This document shows positions 50,947-59,736 of a stretch of DNA of 64,000 nucleotides, in pieces; positions within the stretch are counted from its first letter, which is position 1, and the number at the start of each line of letters is the position of its first letter. Origin of the DNA: an uncultured Collinsella sp. (GTDB lineage: Bacteria; Actinomycetota; Coriobacteriia; Coriobacteriales; Coriobacteriaceae); assembly GCA_958413895.1 (NCBI GenBank), contig CATYVQ010000008.1, positions 1 to 64,000 on the forward strand, given 5' to 3'. Both the position numbers and the translations under genes were made by a program. The notes under the pieces are model-generated. The model did not search any database, was not told the DNA's origin, and saw only the letters and a list, made by a program, of their open reading frames with translations.

Positions 50947-50977
50947 CGGCTATGCGTCCCCAATCCAGACGAGAAAG

Positions 50978-51008
50978 GCCCCGAGCTCGTGTGAGCTCGG
51001 GGCTCTTT
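50978..51008 (+). terminator. Terminator after the dyad array
   Basis: GCCCCGAGCTC and GAGCTCGGGGC, 11-bp perfect stem, loop GTGT, followed by TCTTTG. Confidence 0.85.
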
Positions 51009-51064
51009 GTGCCGCACATCTATGAGAGGGAATCGATGCGCATGGGCGCTACTCCACGTAGCCG

Positions 51065-51301
51065 CCCTGGGATGGCGGCAACCTCGTCGTTCCCCGCCTG
51101 ATGGGCGTGCTCAAGGCATCCGTCCCCCTCTTTATCGAGGTGACCGGCAAAAAGCTCGTCGAGGAAACTATCCGCACGCACCGCGATGTGGCCGACGCCA
51201 TCGCCTCGCGCAATCCCACCGCCGCGCACGACGCGATGTATCTGCACCTGGTGTATAACCGCAACATGATCGCAGAGGGCACGCAGGAACAGAGCGAATA
51301 A
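51065..51301 (+). pseudogene. C-terminal fragment of a GntR/FCD regulator
   Basis: Encodes DGGNLVVPRLMGVLKASVPL and further the FCD-like end (TIRTHRDVADAIASRNPTAA HDAMYLHLVYNRNMI). An in-frame stop lies just upstream and no DNA-binding domain or ribosome site is present. A decayed copy of a sugar-acid regulator next to the DhuD-type gene. Confidence 0.65.
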
Positions 51302-51344
51302 ACGTCCGCGCGACAAGGGCGAGATCACCGTTTACCTTTTAAAA

Positions 51345-51356
51345 GTGAACGTTCAC
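51345..51356. promoter_or_regulatory. GTGAACGTTCAC site 2
   Basis: Identical to site 1. A TATACT box (51399-51404) lies about 43 bases downstream, so the site centre is near -60, as for site 1. Confidence 0.7.
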
Positions 51357-51461
51357 CTGATTTTAGGAGAATCTGATTTTTAAATCATCCTCTTCTCCTA
51401 TACTGACCTTGTATGAAAAGCAAGACTTATATAGATGAACGTTTCTTTTGAAAGGATCGCT

Positions 51462-52271
51462 ATGTCTGATCTTATGGACAGCTTCCGTCTGGACGGCAAG
51501 GTCGCACTGGTAACCGGCGCCACCTATGGCATTGGCATGGCTATCGCCGAGGCGCTCGGAGAGGCTGGCGCCAAGATCGCCTTTAACGCACGTCACGCCG
51601 ACAAGGTAGCCGAGGCCGAGAAGCACTACCGCGAGCTGGGCTTTGAGGCTCATGGTTACGTGGCAGACGTCACCGACGAGGCCGTCGTTGCCGAGCTCAT
51701 CACCAAGATCGAGGCCGACTTTGGCACCACGCCCGACATCCTGGTCAACAACGCCGGCGTTATCCAGCGCACCCCGATGCTCGACATGAGCGTCGAGGAC
51801 TTCCGCCGCGTCGTCGATATTGACCTCAACGCACCGTTTATCGTGTCCAAGGCCTGCCTGCCCGGCATGATCGCCAAGGGCCACGGCAAGATCATCAACA
51901 TCTGCTCGATGATGAGCGAGCTGGGTCGCGAGACCATCGCCGGCTATGCCGCCGCCAAGGGCGGACTCAAGATGCTCACCAAGAACATCTGCTCGGAGTT
52001 TGGCGAGGCCAATATCCAGTGCAACGGCATTGGACCCGGCTACATCGCCACGCCGCAAACCGCACCCCTGCGCGAGACGCAGCCCGACGGCAGCCGCCAC
52101 CCGTTTGACCAGTTCATCATTGCCAAGACGCCGGCCGCCCGTTGGGGCACGCCCGAGGATCTGAAGGGCCCCGCCGTGTTCTTGGCTTCCGATGCATCGA
52201 ACTTCGTCAACGGCCACATCCTCTATGTCGACGGTGGAATCTTGGCCTATATCGGCAAACAACCGCAGTAG
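51462..52271 (+). CDS. dhuD: SDR dehydrogenase (KduD/DhuD-type), 269 aa
   Basis: NAD(P)-dependent reductase expected to form 2-keto-3-deoxygluconate from the isomerised uronate. Short-chain dehydrogenase: TGATYGIGMA cofactor motif near residue 19, NNAG near 95, catalytic Ser in ICSMM and YAAAKG Tyr-Lys near 165. The length fits KduD and gluconate 5-dehydrogenase equally. Start ATG 51462 follows GAAAGGA. Next to an RpiB/LacAB-type isomerase, the pair matches the streptococcal DhuI/DhuD route of unsaturated uronate use; the symbol rests on this context. Confidence 0.82.
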   Translation: MSDLMDSFRLDGKVALVTGATYGIGMAIAEALGEAGAKIAFNARHADKVAEAEKHYRELGFEAHGYVADVTDEAVVAELITKIEADFGTTPDILVNNAGVIQRTPMLDMSVEDFRRVVDIDLNAPFIVSKACLPGMIAKGHGKIINICSMMSELGRETIAGYAAAKGGLKMLTKNICSEFGEANIQCNGIGPGYIATPQTAPLRETQPDGSRHPFDQFIIAKTPAARWGTPEDLKGPAVFLASDASNFVNGHILYVDGGILAYIGKQPQ

Positions 52272-52422
52272 GCTGCGGCCACGTGAGCCACGCCATCTCG
52301 CGGCTCAATCGTCGGGCATGGCCAAAAGGCCTATGCTCTCCTCTTTCGCAGCGAGCTGACGCACTTCACGCGCCCTCGCCGCAACTGCCCACATCAGGTT
52401 TCACCCAATCGTTTTTCATTTG

Positions 52423-52490
52423 AGTTGCGGTGAGATAAGGATTGGCTTTGGCTTCTATCAGGCAAAACAGTCCGTATTTCACCGCAAGTT
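52423..52490. repeat. Palindrome family C, copy 3
   Basis: AGTTGCGGTGAGATAAGGAT with TCCGTATTTCACCGCAAGTT; several mismatches, so this copy is decaying. It lies between the dehydrogenase and isomerase genes. Confidence 0.7.
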
Positions 52491-52512
52491 AGAAATAGAA
52501 AGGTAATTCGCA

Positions 52513-53154
52513 ATGAAGATCGCTCTGATCAATGAGAACTCTCAGAACTCCAAGAACCCTATGATTGAGGCTGCCCTTAAGAAGGTCGTCGAGCCCATGG
52601 GCCACACTGTCTTTAACTATGGCATGTATGCCGACGCCGACTCCAAGCCCCTCACCTACGTGCAGAACGGCATCCTTGCCGCCGTGCTGCTGAACTCCGG
52701 CGCTGCCGACTACGTCGTGACCGGCTGCGGCACCGGCGAGGGCGCCATGCTCGCCTGCAACTCCTTCCCCGGCGTGCTGTGCGGCCACGTTGCCGACCCG
52801 CTCGACGCCTACACCTTTGCCCAGGTCAACGATGGCAACGCCGTCGCCATGCCCTTCGCTCTCAAGAACGGCTGGGGCCAGGAGCTCAACCTCGAGTACA
52901 CCTTCGAGAAGCTCTTTGGCTTTGGTTCGGGCAACGGCTACCCCGCCGAGCGCGTTGAGCCCGAGCAGCGCAACAAGAAGATCCTCGACGGCGTGCGCGC
53001 TGTGACCATGCGCCCGCTCGTCGACATCCTGGGTGAGATCGACCAGGACCTGGTGAAGGGCGCACTCGCCGGCGAGCACTTCCAGGAGTACTTCTTTGCC
53101 AACGCAACCGACGAGGCCATCATCGCCAAGGTCAAGGAGATCCTGGGTCTCTAA
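52513..53154 (+). CDS. dhuI: RpiB/LacAB-family isomerase (DhuI-type), 213 aa
   Basis: Member of the RpiB/LacA/LacB sugar-isomerase fold: N-terminal MKIALINENSQNSKNPMIEA, Cys-Gly-Thr-Gly in VTGCGTGEG near residue 75. It is longer than RpiB (about 150), as DhuI-type enzymes are. Expected to convert 4-deoxy-L-threo-5-hexosulose uronate to the next ketose. A plain RpiB role is the alternative. Good ribosome site (GAAAGG). Directly downstream of the SDR gene and followed by a strong terminator. Confidence 0.82.
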   Translation: MKIALINENSQNSKNPMIEAALKKVVEPMGHTVFNYGMYADADSKPLTYVQNGILAAVLLNSGAADYVVTGCGTGEGAMLACNSFPGVLCGHVADPLDAYTFAQVNDGNAVAMPFALKNGWGQELNLEYTFEKLFGFGSGNGYPAERVEPEQRNKKILDGVRAVTMRPLVDILGEIDQDLVKGALAGEHFQEYFFANATDEAIIAKVKEILGL

Positions 53155-53180
53155 TCGCACGACTCATTGCTGCTAACGCA

Positions 53181-53220
53181 AGCGGCGGTCGTCCCACGTA
53201 CGGGACGGCCGCCGCTTTTT
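53181..53220 (+). terminator. Terminator after dhuI
   Basis: AGCGGCGGTCGTCCC pairs with GGGACGGCCGCCGCT (14 of 15), loop ACGTAC, then TTTTT. Confidence 0.9.
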
Positions 53221-53274
53221 GCTATCTACCGACTGACGCCGCGGGGACAGGCCCCACATGCACCAAGGGGTTGA

Positions 53275-55224
53275 CTAGAGCTCGCAGGCAACCTTGTAGC
53301 CATCGCCGATGGCATCGCGGATGTTGCCACACTTGTTGGCGTCACCCAGCACGTGGGTGGTAACGCCGGCAGCGGCAAGGTCGTCGGCCAACTTGGTATT
53401 GGGACGATAGCCCATGGCAAGCACCAGCGTATCGGCATCGGCGATGGTGTGGACCTCGCCATCCTTCTCGTAGCTGATGGCATCCTCGGTAATCTCGGTC
53501 ACCTTGGCCTCGGTCAGCACGTGAACGCCCTTGGAAAGCATGCGCGTGATGAGCACCGCGCGACCAGCACCGCCCTCGTTGGCGGCGAGCGTCTTGGTCA
53601 TCTCGATGACGGTGACATCGCGATTGGCCGGCGACAGGTCGTTGACCAGCGGGGCCAGGTAATCTGCTGTCTCGCAACCGACGGTGCCGCCGCCCACGAT
53701 GACGATCTTCTTGCCCGGGAAAGCCTTGCCACCCAGCAGGTCGTCAGCCGTCATAACCTGCTTAAAGCCCTGCATGAAGGCCGGGGCGATGGGCTCAGCG
53801 CCATAAGCCAGGACAACCTCGTAGCCCGCGTAGTCGCGCTGAATGTCCTCGGCCGAGAGCTCGGTACCAAAGACGCACTTCACGCCCGCCTCGGCCAGAC
53901 GACGATACTGGTACTTGATCACGCGGGTGAGCTCCTGCTTTGCCGGAGGAACGGCCGCGATGCGCATCTCGCCGCCCGGCTCATCCTGCTTATCCACGAG
54001 CACCACGTTGTGGCCGCGCTTGGCAGCAATATAGGCTGCCTCCATGCCCGCAGGACCAGCGCCCACAACGAGCACGTTCTTGGCCTCGGCAGCAGGTTCG
54101 TAGCCAGCCTCGTCGCGCTCCACGTCCGGGTTGACGGTGCAGGAGATGCGCTTGCCGAACATAATGCCGTTCAGGCAGCGCAGGCAGCCGATGCAGGGGC
54201 GGATGTCGTCGGCGTTGCCGGCAGCGGCCTTGTTGCAGAACTCGGCATCGCACAGATTGGCGCGGCCCATCATGCAGATGTCGGCAGCGCCGTCCTCGAT
54301 CAGCTCCTCGGCGATCCAGGCCTCGTTGATGCGGCCGACGGTGGCGACGGGAATGTTGACGTGCTTCTTAATCTCGCGCGAGCAGGCGGCGTGCGAGGCC
54401 TGCTGGGTACCGGCGGCGGGAATCGCGGAGCCGCGCTTGATGGTGGTGCCGCCCGACACATGAATCATGTCGACGCCGGCCTTCTCCAGGCGACGCGAGA
54501 CATAAATCATATCGTTGAGGGTCAGACCGCCATCGGTGTACTCATCGCCCGAGATGCGGACGTCGATGATAAAGTCCTTGCCGCAGCGCTCGCGAATCTC
54601 GGCGATGACCTCGAGCAGGAAGCGCATGCGGGCATCGAGCGAGCCGCCGTACTCGTCGGTACGCTTGTTGTAGAGCGGAGTCAAAAAGCCGCCGAGCATA
54701 CCGTGGGCGTGCGCTGCGTGGACCTCAACGCCATCGACACCGGCCTTCTGCATACGCACGGCAGCGTCGCCAAACTGATGCGTGAGCTCGTGAATCTCGT
54801 CGACCGTGATGGGGCGCGGTGCCTCGCGGGCGTAAGACGGGCCCACAAAGGACGGAGCGATCAAGCGCGGCGTGCCCGGGATGTTAAAGGCCATGTAGGC
54901 GGGGTGGAAGAGCTGCGGCATGATCTTGCAGCCGTACTCGTGGACGGCCGCGGCGAGCTTTTCCCAGCCGGGGATAAACGTGTCGTCGTAGCAGCACATG
55001 TCACCCGGCAGATAGGTATAGGTGGGCTCGACCGTCACGACCTCGGTGATGATGAGGCCCACGCCGCCCTTGGCACGGGCACGGTAATGATCGACCAAGT
55101 CGTCAGTCACATAGCCATGATCGGCCAGGTTGGTGGACACCGGCGGCATAAAGACGCGGTTCTTGACCTCGGTCGTACCGACCTTGATCGGGCTAAAGAG
55201 CATCGGGTAGGCGGATGACTCCAT
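53275..55224 (-). CDS. Old-yellow-enzyme/FAD-FeS oxidoreductase (enoate reductase type), 649 aa
   Basis: N-terminal FMN TIM barrel of the old-yellow-enzyme family (about 1-340: LFSPIKVGTTEVKNRVFMPP, HAAHAHGMLGGFLTPLYNKR), a 4Fe-4S site CIGCLRC...CTVNP (near 350-370), then FAD and NADH domains with VVGAGPAGMEAAY and VVIGGGTVGCE-like GGGTVGCETAD. Belongs to the NADH:flavin oxidoreductase group that includes 2,4-dienoyl-CoA and 2-enoate reductases and steroid/bile or drug reductases of gut anaerobes. ATG 55224 follows AAAGGAAG. A link to uronate use is not obvious; substrate unknown. Confidence 0.92.
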   Translation of the reverse strand: MESSAYPMLFSPIKVGTTEVKNRVFMPPVSTNLADHGYVTDDLVDHYRARAKGGVGLIITEVVTVEPTYTYLPGDMCCYDDTFIPGWEKLAAAVHEYGCKIMPQLFHPAYMAFNIPGTPRLIAPSFVGPSYAREAPRPITVDEIHELTHQFGDAAVRMQKAGVDGVEVHAAHAHGMLGGFLTPLYNKRTDEYGGSLDARMRFLLEVIAEIRERCGKDFIIDVRISGDEYTDGGLTLNDMIYVSRRLEKAGVDMIHVSGGTTIKRGSAIPAAGTQQASHAACSREIKKHVNIPVATVGRINEAWIAEELIEDGAADICMMGRANLCDAEFCNKAAAGNADDIRPCIGCLRCLNGIMFGKRISCTVNPDVERDEAGYEPAAEAKNVLVVGAGPAGMEAAYIAAKRGHNVVLVDKQDEPGGEMRIAAVPPAKQELTRVIKYQYRRLAEAGVKCVFGTELSAEDIQRDYAGYEVVLAYGAEPIAPAFMQGFKQVMTADDLLGGKAFPGKKIVIVGGGTVGCETADYLAPLVNDLSPANRDVTVIEMTKTLAANEGGAGRAVLITRMLSKGVHVLTEAKVTEITEDAISYEKDGEVHTIADADTLVLAMGYRPNTKLADDLAAAGVTTHVLGDANKCGNIRDAIGDGYKVACEL

Positions 55225-55340
55225 ACAGGCTTCCTTTCGTTTAAGCCGCTCGGCGGCAGTTGCTAACGTACTTATCGTATCAGCAACCGCCGCGTCCGTA
55301 CCCGCTCGCACTCCCCCGCCTTTAATCCGATCCCCACAAA

Positions 55341-55408
55341 AAGTTGCGGTGGAATACGGAGTAGATGAGACTTTTGCCAGCCAAAACAGTCCGTATTTCA
55401 CCGCAACT
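55341..55408. repeat. Palindrome family C, copy 4
   Basis: AAGTTGCGGTGGAATACGGA with TCCGTATTTCACCGCAACT, spaced by about 44 bases. It lies between the two flavoprotein genes. Confidence 0.75.
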
Positions 55409-55424
55409 GATGGGTGGGATGGAG

Positions 55425-56642
55425 TTAGAGGCCCAGATAGGTAGTCATGCCTTCGACGGCGAGCTTGGCGCCGGCTACGGCGTGAACAACCGTCAGCGGG
55501 CCGTTAACCACGTCGCCGGCGGCAAAGACGCCAGGCACGGTGGTCATACCGTACTCGTCGACCGAAAGAAGGCCGCGATGATCGGTCTCCAGACCGCCCG
55601 TCGTAAGCACAAGCTTGTCCTTGGGCACCTGCGAAGCCGCGATCACAACTGTGTCGGCGGACACATGGTCGAGCTCTTCCTCATAGCCCACCACGTTGTT
55701 GTCCTCGTCAAAGATAGCCGTCTCGAACACCGGACCGTTATCATCGATGGCGCAGATCGCCTTGCCGCGCACAATCTCGGCACCGTCAAGCTCGGTCAGC
55801 TCCACCTCGTCATCGATGGCAGAGATATGGCGCGATCGGGCATACACAGTGACCTTGCGGGCACCCGAGCGCAGGGCCGTGCGGGCAACATCCATGGCCA
55901 CATTGCCGGCGCCGATAACCGCCACGTTCTGCCCGATTGCCACGCTCGTGGGATCGACCAGATAATCGATACCAAACAGCACGTTGCCGCGCGACTCGCC
56001 GGGAATACCCAGCTTTCGAGCTCGCCAGGTACCAGTACCGACAAAGACCGCATCGTAGCCGTCGCGCAGCAGGTCGTCGATATGCAGCGCGCCACCGATG
56101 GTGGTCGAGGGGCGCACGCGCACGCCAAGCGAGCACATCACGTGGCGATACTTTTGCACGAGCGCACGGGGCAGGCGGAACTCGGGGATACCGTACTCCA
56201 GCACACCGCCGATCTCGGGCCGCTGCTCAAAAACAGTGACGGCGCAACCCAGCTGCGCCATCTTAATTGCCACGGTAATGCCGGCTGGGCCGGAGCCGAC
56301 CACAGCGACCTGCTTGCCACACGACGGCGCGGGCGTCCACTCCTTACGATCCAAATACGCTGTCGAGATATAGTTCTCGATGCTCGAGAAATGCACCGGC
56401 GCGCCCTTGCGGCCCTGGATGCAAGCGCCCTCGCACTGGCCCGAATGATTGCACACCATGGAGCAGACCGCGCTCATGGGATTGTTCTGGAACAATAGCT
56501 CGCCCGCCTCTTCTAGACGACGCTGTTTGAACAGGTCGATGACCTGCGGAATAGGCGTCTGAACCGGGCAGCCCTTAATCTGACAGAACGCCCTTTTACA
56601 ACCTAGGCAACGATTCGCCTCTTCGACAATGTGGATAGCCAC
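55425..56642 (-). CDS. GltD-like FAD/NAD(P) oxidoreductase, 405 aa
   Basis: FAD-dependent electron-transfer protein like the small subunit of glutamate synthase and NfnB. An N-terminal Fer4_20 region with Cys clusters (ANRCLGCKRAFCQIKGCPV and CSMVCNHSGQCEGAC), then FAD motif VVGSGPAGIT near 125 and NAD(P) motif VIGAGNVAMD near 260, closing with GVFAAGDVVNGPLTV. GTG start (56642) is chosen for GGGGAG upstream; an ATG frame from 56669 is the alternative. Upstream of the enoate-reductase gene in the same direction; the two may exchange electrons. No GltB is nearby. Confidence 0.9.
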   Translation of the reverse strand: MAIHIVEEANRCLGCKRAFCQIKGCPVQTPIPQVIDLFKQRRLEEAGELLFQNNPMSAVCSMVCNHSGQCEGACIQGRKGAPVHFSSIENYISTAYLDRKEWTPAPSCGKQVAVVGSGPAGITVAIKMAQLGCAVTVFEQRPEIGGVLEYGIPEFRLPRALVQKYRHVMCSLGVRVRPSTTIGGALHIDDLLRDGYDAVFVGTGTWRARKLGIPGESRGNVLFGIDYLVDPTSVAIGQNVAVIGAGNVAMDVARTALRSGARKVTVYARSRHISAIDDEVELTELDGAEIVRGKAICAIDDNGPVFETAIFDEDNNVVGYEEELDHVSADTVVIAASQVPKDKLVLTTGGLETDHRGLLSVDEYGMTTVPGVFAAGDVVNGPLTVVHAVAGAKLAVEGMTTYLGL

Positions 56643-56745
56643 GCAACTCCCCTTTTTAATGCAATCCAATGGGGCGACGATAAAGACCCTTCACCGCCGC
56701 CCCCATGCAGGTAATCTCAATCTGCCGACACGGCAAAAGCCAATG

Positions 56746-57651
56746 CTATAGCTCGCGATGCGAAGCCCCGCAGCGAGCGGACATGTGCTCGAGTGTCGCC
56801 AGGCAGTCAGCCGCCGTCGCCGGCACGCTGTTCTCGACCACGCAGGGAATCCCAGGACAGGCGGCGGCAGCCCAGGCCACCACGGGCTCAAAGTCATAGC
56901 GGCCCGTCTCGCCCACGCCGTGGCACACCAGGCGTGAACCCGTACCGTCGCACCATCCGGCTTCGTCCTCGTTATCAACGACCTCAAAATCCTTGGCGTG
57001 CAGCACGCGGATCTTACTGCCGCATAAGTAGAGCATGCACGCGGTGATTTCCTGCGCTTCGTCAACGACACTGGGGTGCAGCAGCGATACCGGGTCGTAG
57101 ATCACGCCGAGCGACGGGCTCGAGACGCGCTCCAGCACCTCACGGCAGCGATCCGGCGTGTTGACCGTCTCGTTCCAGCCAGGCTCGATCAGTATTTGCC
57201 CGCCCACGGCCTCGGCCCGATCGCAGACGCGTGCAAGCCCGTCTGCAAACGTATCGAGTGCCTCGTCGGTCATGCGGTCGTCCGCGACGCGGTTCTGCGC
57301 ATTGGGGCGACCGGTCTCGGTACCCACCGGGCAGCCGCCGAGCATCTGGGCAAAGTTCAGGCATGCCTCGTACTCGGCAAAGTTATCCATGAGCTGTTGG
57401 CGATCGGGCGTCGCCAGATTCTTATAGCACCCGAGCACGGCGACCGAAACGCCCGCCTCGTCGAGCACCGCGCTCAAATGGTCGGCAAGCTCGCGGGTCA
57501 GGCCGCCTCGATCGATCCCCATCGATGCGTAGAGCACCTTGCTCGGCAGCTGAATGCACGAAAAGCCCAGCTCTCCCGCCATACGAATGCGTTCCTCGAC
57601 GGTCCCCTGCGGAAGGTCGTGCAAACGTACACCCGGAGTAATAGCCCCCAC
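56746..57651 (-). CDS. AP-endonuclease-2-like sugar isomerase/epimerase, 301 aa
   Basis: TIM-barrel protein of the xylose-isomerase-like family that moves keto/aldo or epimer groups of sugars; metal ligands are plausible in ILIEPGWNETV (Glu), VIYDPVSLLHPSV (Asp, His), LHAKDF and VVENSV. GTG start at 57651 lies one base after the stop of the GH105 gene; translational coupling is likely, and an in-frame GTG three codons earlier is possible. Substrate probably a hexuronate or a rhamnogalacturonan product, inferred from operon context. Confidence 0.82.
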   Translation of the reverse strand: MGAITPGVRLHDLPQGTVEERIRMAGELGFSCIQLPSKVLYASMGIDRGGLTRELADHLSAVLDEAGVSVAVLGCYKNLATPDRQQLMDNFAEYEACLNFAQMLGGCPVGTETGRPNAQNRVADDRMTDEALDTFADGLARVCDRAEAVGGQILIEPGWNETVNTPDRCREVLERVSSPSLGVIYDPVSLLHPSVVDEAQEITACMLYLCGSKIRVLHAKDFEVVDNEDEAGWCDGTGSRLVCHGVGETGRYDFEPVVAWAAAACPGIPCVVENSVPATAADCLATLEHMSARCGASHREL

Positions 57652-57652
57652 G

Positions 57653-58891
57653 TTATTCACATCCCTTATGAGCGTTGATGCCCGGGGTGTATCCGCCAAA
57701 CGGGTCCTCGATGGAGCACACGCCCGAGGGGGCGAGCGGATCGCGCTTACCGGCCAGCTTGTCGTGATGCATGGTCTCGATATAGGCAAGCACCAGCGGC
57801 GCCACACCCTTTGCATCATTTTTGACCACGGGCTCGCTCATGTAGTAATCAAACGTGCCCTCGCGGTGCGCGGTGTTTCCCAAGCCCGCAACCAGGCAGA
57901 TGTTGTCGAGCGCCAGCTGCCCGTCATACTCGGACAGGCAGGTCTCACAGATGCCGTCGAAGGCGCGACGGCCGTACTGGTAGTAACGCTCGCCCAGCAC
58001 GCCCAGACGCACGCCCTTCATGATGGCATTGGCAAAAATCGCGCTACCAGACTCCTCCAGGTAGTTGGGGGCGATATTGGGCAGGTTGATGACCTGATGC
58101 CACATGCCGGTCTTCTCGTCCTGATACGGCAGCATGGCGTCGATCAGGTCGTGGAACATCTTGCGAATCTCGTCCTTCTCGGCTGACATCGAAGGCGGCA
58201 TGAGCTCCCAGGTATCGATGAGTGCCATGGCAAACCAGCCCTCGGCGCGCAGCCAGAAGTTAGCCGAAAGGCCGGTGACCGGGTCGCACCAGAACTGTTT
58301 GCGGCTCGCGTCGTAAGCGTGATAGTACAGACCGTTGAGGGGGTTGCGCATCAGGTCATGCACAACCTGGAACATATGGAAGCTGTCCGAGCAGGCACGA
58401 CGGTTGTGGAAGCTCAGCTCATACTGCATGTAGAACGGCTGCGCCATATACATGCCGTCGAGCCAGATCTGGTTGGGGTAGACGGCCTTGTGCCAAAACA
58501 CGCCCTCTTTGGTACGCGGCTGGGTTTCGAGCTGACGATAGATGGTATCCATGGCGGCGCGATACTTGGGCTTGCCCACCAGGTCATAGAGCTTGTAGAG
58601 GGTCTTGCCCGCATTGACGTTATCGAGGTTGTACTCCTGCGGGTTGTAATGCTTGATGGTGCCGTCGTCCTGGACAAAGAAATCGATATAGTCGTCGGCA
58701 AAGGTCAGGTAGCGCTGCTCACCCGTGATCTCGTACAGTTCGATGAGCGCCTTGATCATGCAGCCGTCGATATAGTTCCAGGTGTTCTCCTTGCCGGCGC
58801 GAATCTTTTCGATATTCCAAGCCGGCGCCTGCGGCGTAGAGGTTTCGATCAACTGCTCGATATAACGGTCCAGGATTTGATTGCAACCCAT
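57653..58891 (-). CDS. GH105 unsaturated rhamnogalacturonyl hydrolase, 412 aa
   Basis: Removes the unsaturated galacturonyl residue from oligosaccharides made by lyases (YteR/YesR type). (alpha/alpha)6 barrel features: NTWNYIDGCMIKALIELYEI, the Asp in NQIWLDGMYMAQPF near residue 145, and WLRAEGWFAMALIDTWELMP near 215-235. No signal peptide, so cytoplasmic. ATG 58891 follows GAGGGG. First gene of a unit with the isomerase downstream. Two GGTGAACGTTNACC-type sites precede it. Confidence 0.93.
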   Translation of the reverse strand: MGCNQILDRYIEQLIETSTPQAPAWNIEKIRAGKENTWNYIDGCMIKALIELYEITGEQRYLTFADDYIDFFVQDDGTIKHYNPQEYNLDNVNAGKTLYKLYDLVGKPKYRAAMDTIYRQLETQPRTKEGVFWHKAVYPNQIWLDGMYMAQPFYMQYELSFHNRRACSDSFHMFQVVHDLMRNPLNGLYYHAYDASRKQFWCDPVTGLSANFWLRAEGWFAMALIDTWELMPPSMSAEKDEIRKMFHDLIDAMLPYQDEKTGMWHQVINLPNIAPNYLEESGSAIFANAIMKGVRLGVLGERYYQYGRRAFDGICETCLSEYDGQLALDNICLVAGLGNTAHREGTFDYYMSEPVVKNDAKGVAPLVLAYIETMHHDKLAGKRDPLAPSGVCSIEDPFGGYTPGINAHKGCE

Positions 58892-58917
58892 TGCTGTCCC
58901 CTCTGACATAAACGATA

Positions 58918-58984
58918 GGTGAACGTTACCCCTAGTGTAACGCGAACGAGGAATATAGGGTGAACGTTAACCCTATATTCCTCG
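58918..58984 (-). promoter_or_regulatory. Regulatory region of GH105 with 15-bp hairpin
   Basis: Two motif-2 sites (GGTGAACGTTACC, 58918-58930, and GGTGAACGTTAACC, 58959-58972). The second lies in the loop and inner arms of a perfect 15-bp stem (58947-58961 with 58970-58984, CGAGGAATATAGGGT). Could be operator pair, terminator of the upstream GDSL gene, or both. Confidence 0.6.
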
Positions 58985-58998
58985 CGAACGGCAGGCTT

Positions 58999-59667
58999 TT
59001 AGCGGCAAACGGCGGTGAGACCCGCGGCGATGCGATGCGCCAGGCGCTCATAGCCGGCAGGACTGTAATGCAGACCGTCCGGCATATAGAGCTCGCGGTG
59101 CTCCGGCAAAAACGGGCTGATACCGCTTTGCGCATACAGGTCAATCACCGGCACGGAGTAGCGGTCGCAAACCTCGAGCATCGCTCGCACGTAGGCGACC
59201 TGCGTCAACCCCAGGTGGTTGAGCTCGTCGCTTGCCGGGATATCCTTCTCGTGCTTGCCGCTCGTCTTGCACGGCGTCATAAACACAAGCTTTGCCTGGG
59301 GCGAGCGCGCCGTGATGGTACGGATCAGGTAATCGAGTGCACCATAGAACTCATGTACGTCCGTGCTGCCGAGCTCTCCAAGCGGCACGTTGCGGCTAAA
59401 GTCGTTGACGCCGCCAAAGACGATGTAGATATCGGCCGCATCGTCGATACCGTCAAGGCGCTCGACAAACGAATCGGTACGGTCGGCCTTGATGGCGATA
59501 CGCGAACCCTTGATGCCAAAGTTCTCGACGACCGCGCCTCCCAGCAACGCGCCCAGATGCGAAGTCCAAGAGATGTCGTTGCCGCCTGCGCCGCATCCGT
59601 TATCGCCCCATGTGGTCGAATCGCCAAAGCAGCAAATGGTCGATTCACTCAAACTCTTCGTTTCCAT
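58999..59667 (-). CDS. GDSL/SGNH esterase (rhamnogalacturonan acetylesterase-like), 222 aa
   Basis: SGNH hydrolase: block I CFGDSTTWGDNG with the nucleophile Ser near residue 16, block III FGGVNDFSRN (Asn), and C-terminal DGLHYSPAG with Asp/His. No signal peptide. ATG 59667 follows GAGGAG. It lies between the CE8-esterase fusion and GH105 in one direction, so removal of acetyl groups from pectic oligosaccharides inside the cell is likely (family and context). Confidence 0.88.
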   Translation of the reverse strand: METKSLSESTICCFGDSTTWGDNGCGAGGNDISWTSHLGALLGGAVVENFGIKGSRIAIKADRTDSFVERLDGIDDAADIYIVFGGVNDFSRNVPLGELGSTDVHEFYGALDYLIRTITARSPQAKLVFMTPCKTSGKHEKDIPASDELNHLGLTQVAYVRAMLEVCDRYSVPVIDLYAQSGISPFLPEHRELYMPDGLHYSPAGYERLAHRIAAGLTAVCR

Positions 59668-59736
59668 AATCTTCTCCTCATCCGCCCATCGGCGGTCATA
59701 CAGGAACGTACCGTTTATTCGCAGCATGCCGAGGGG

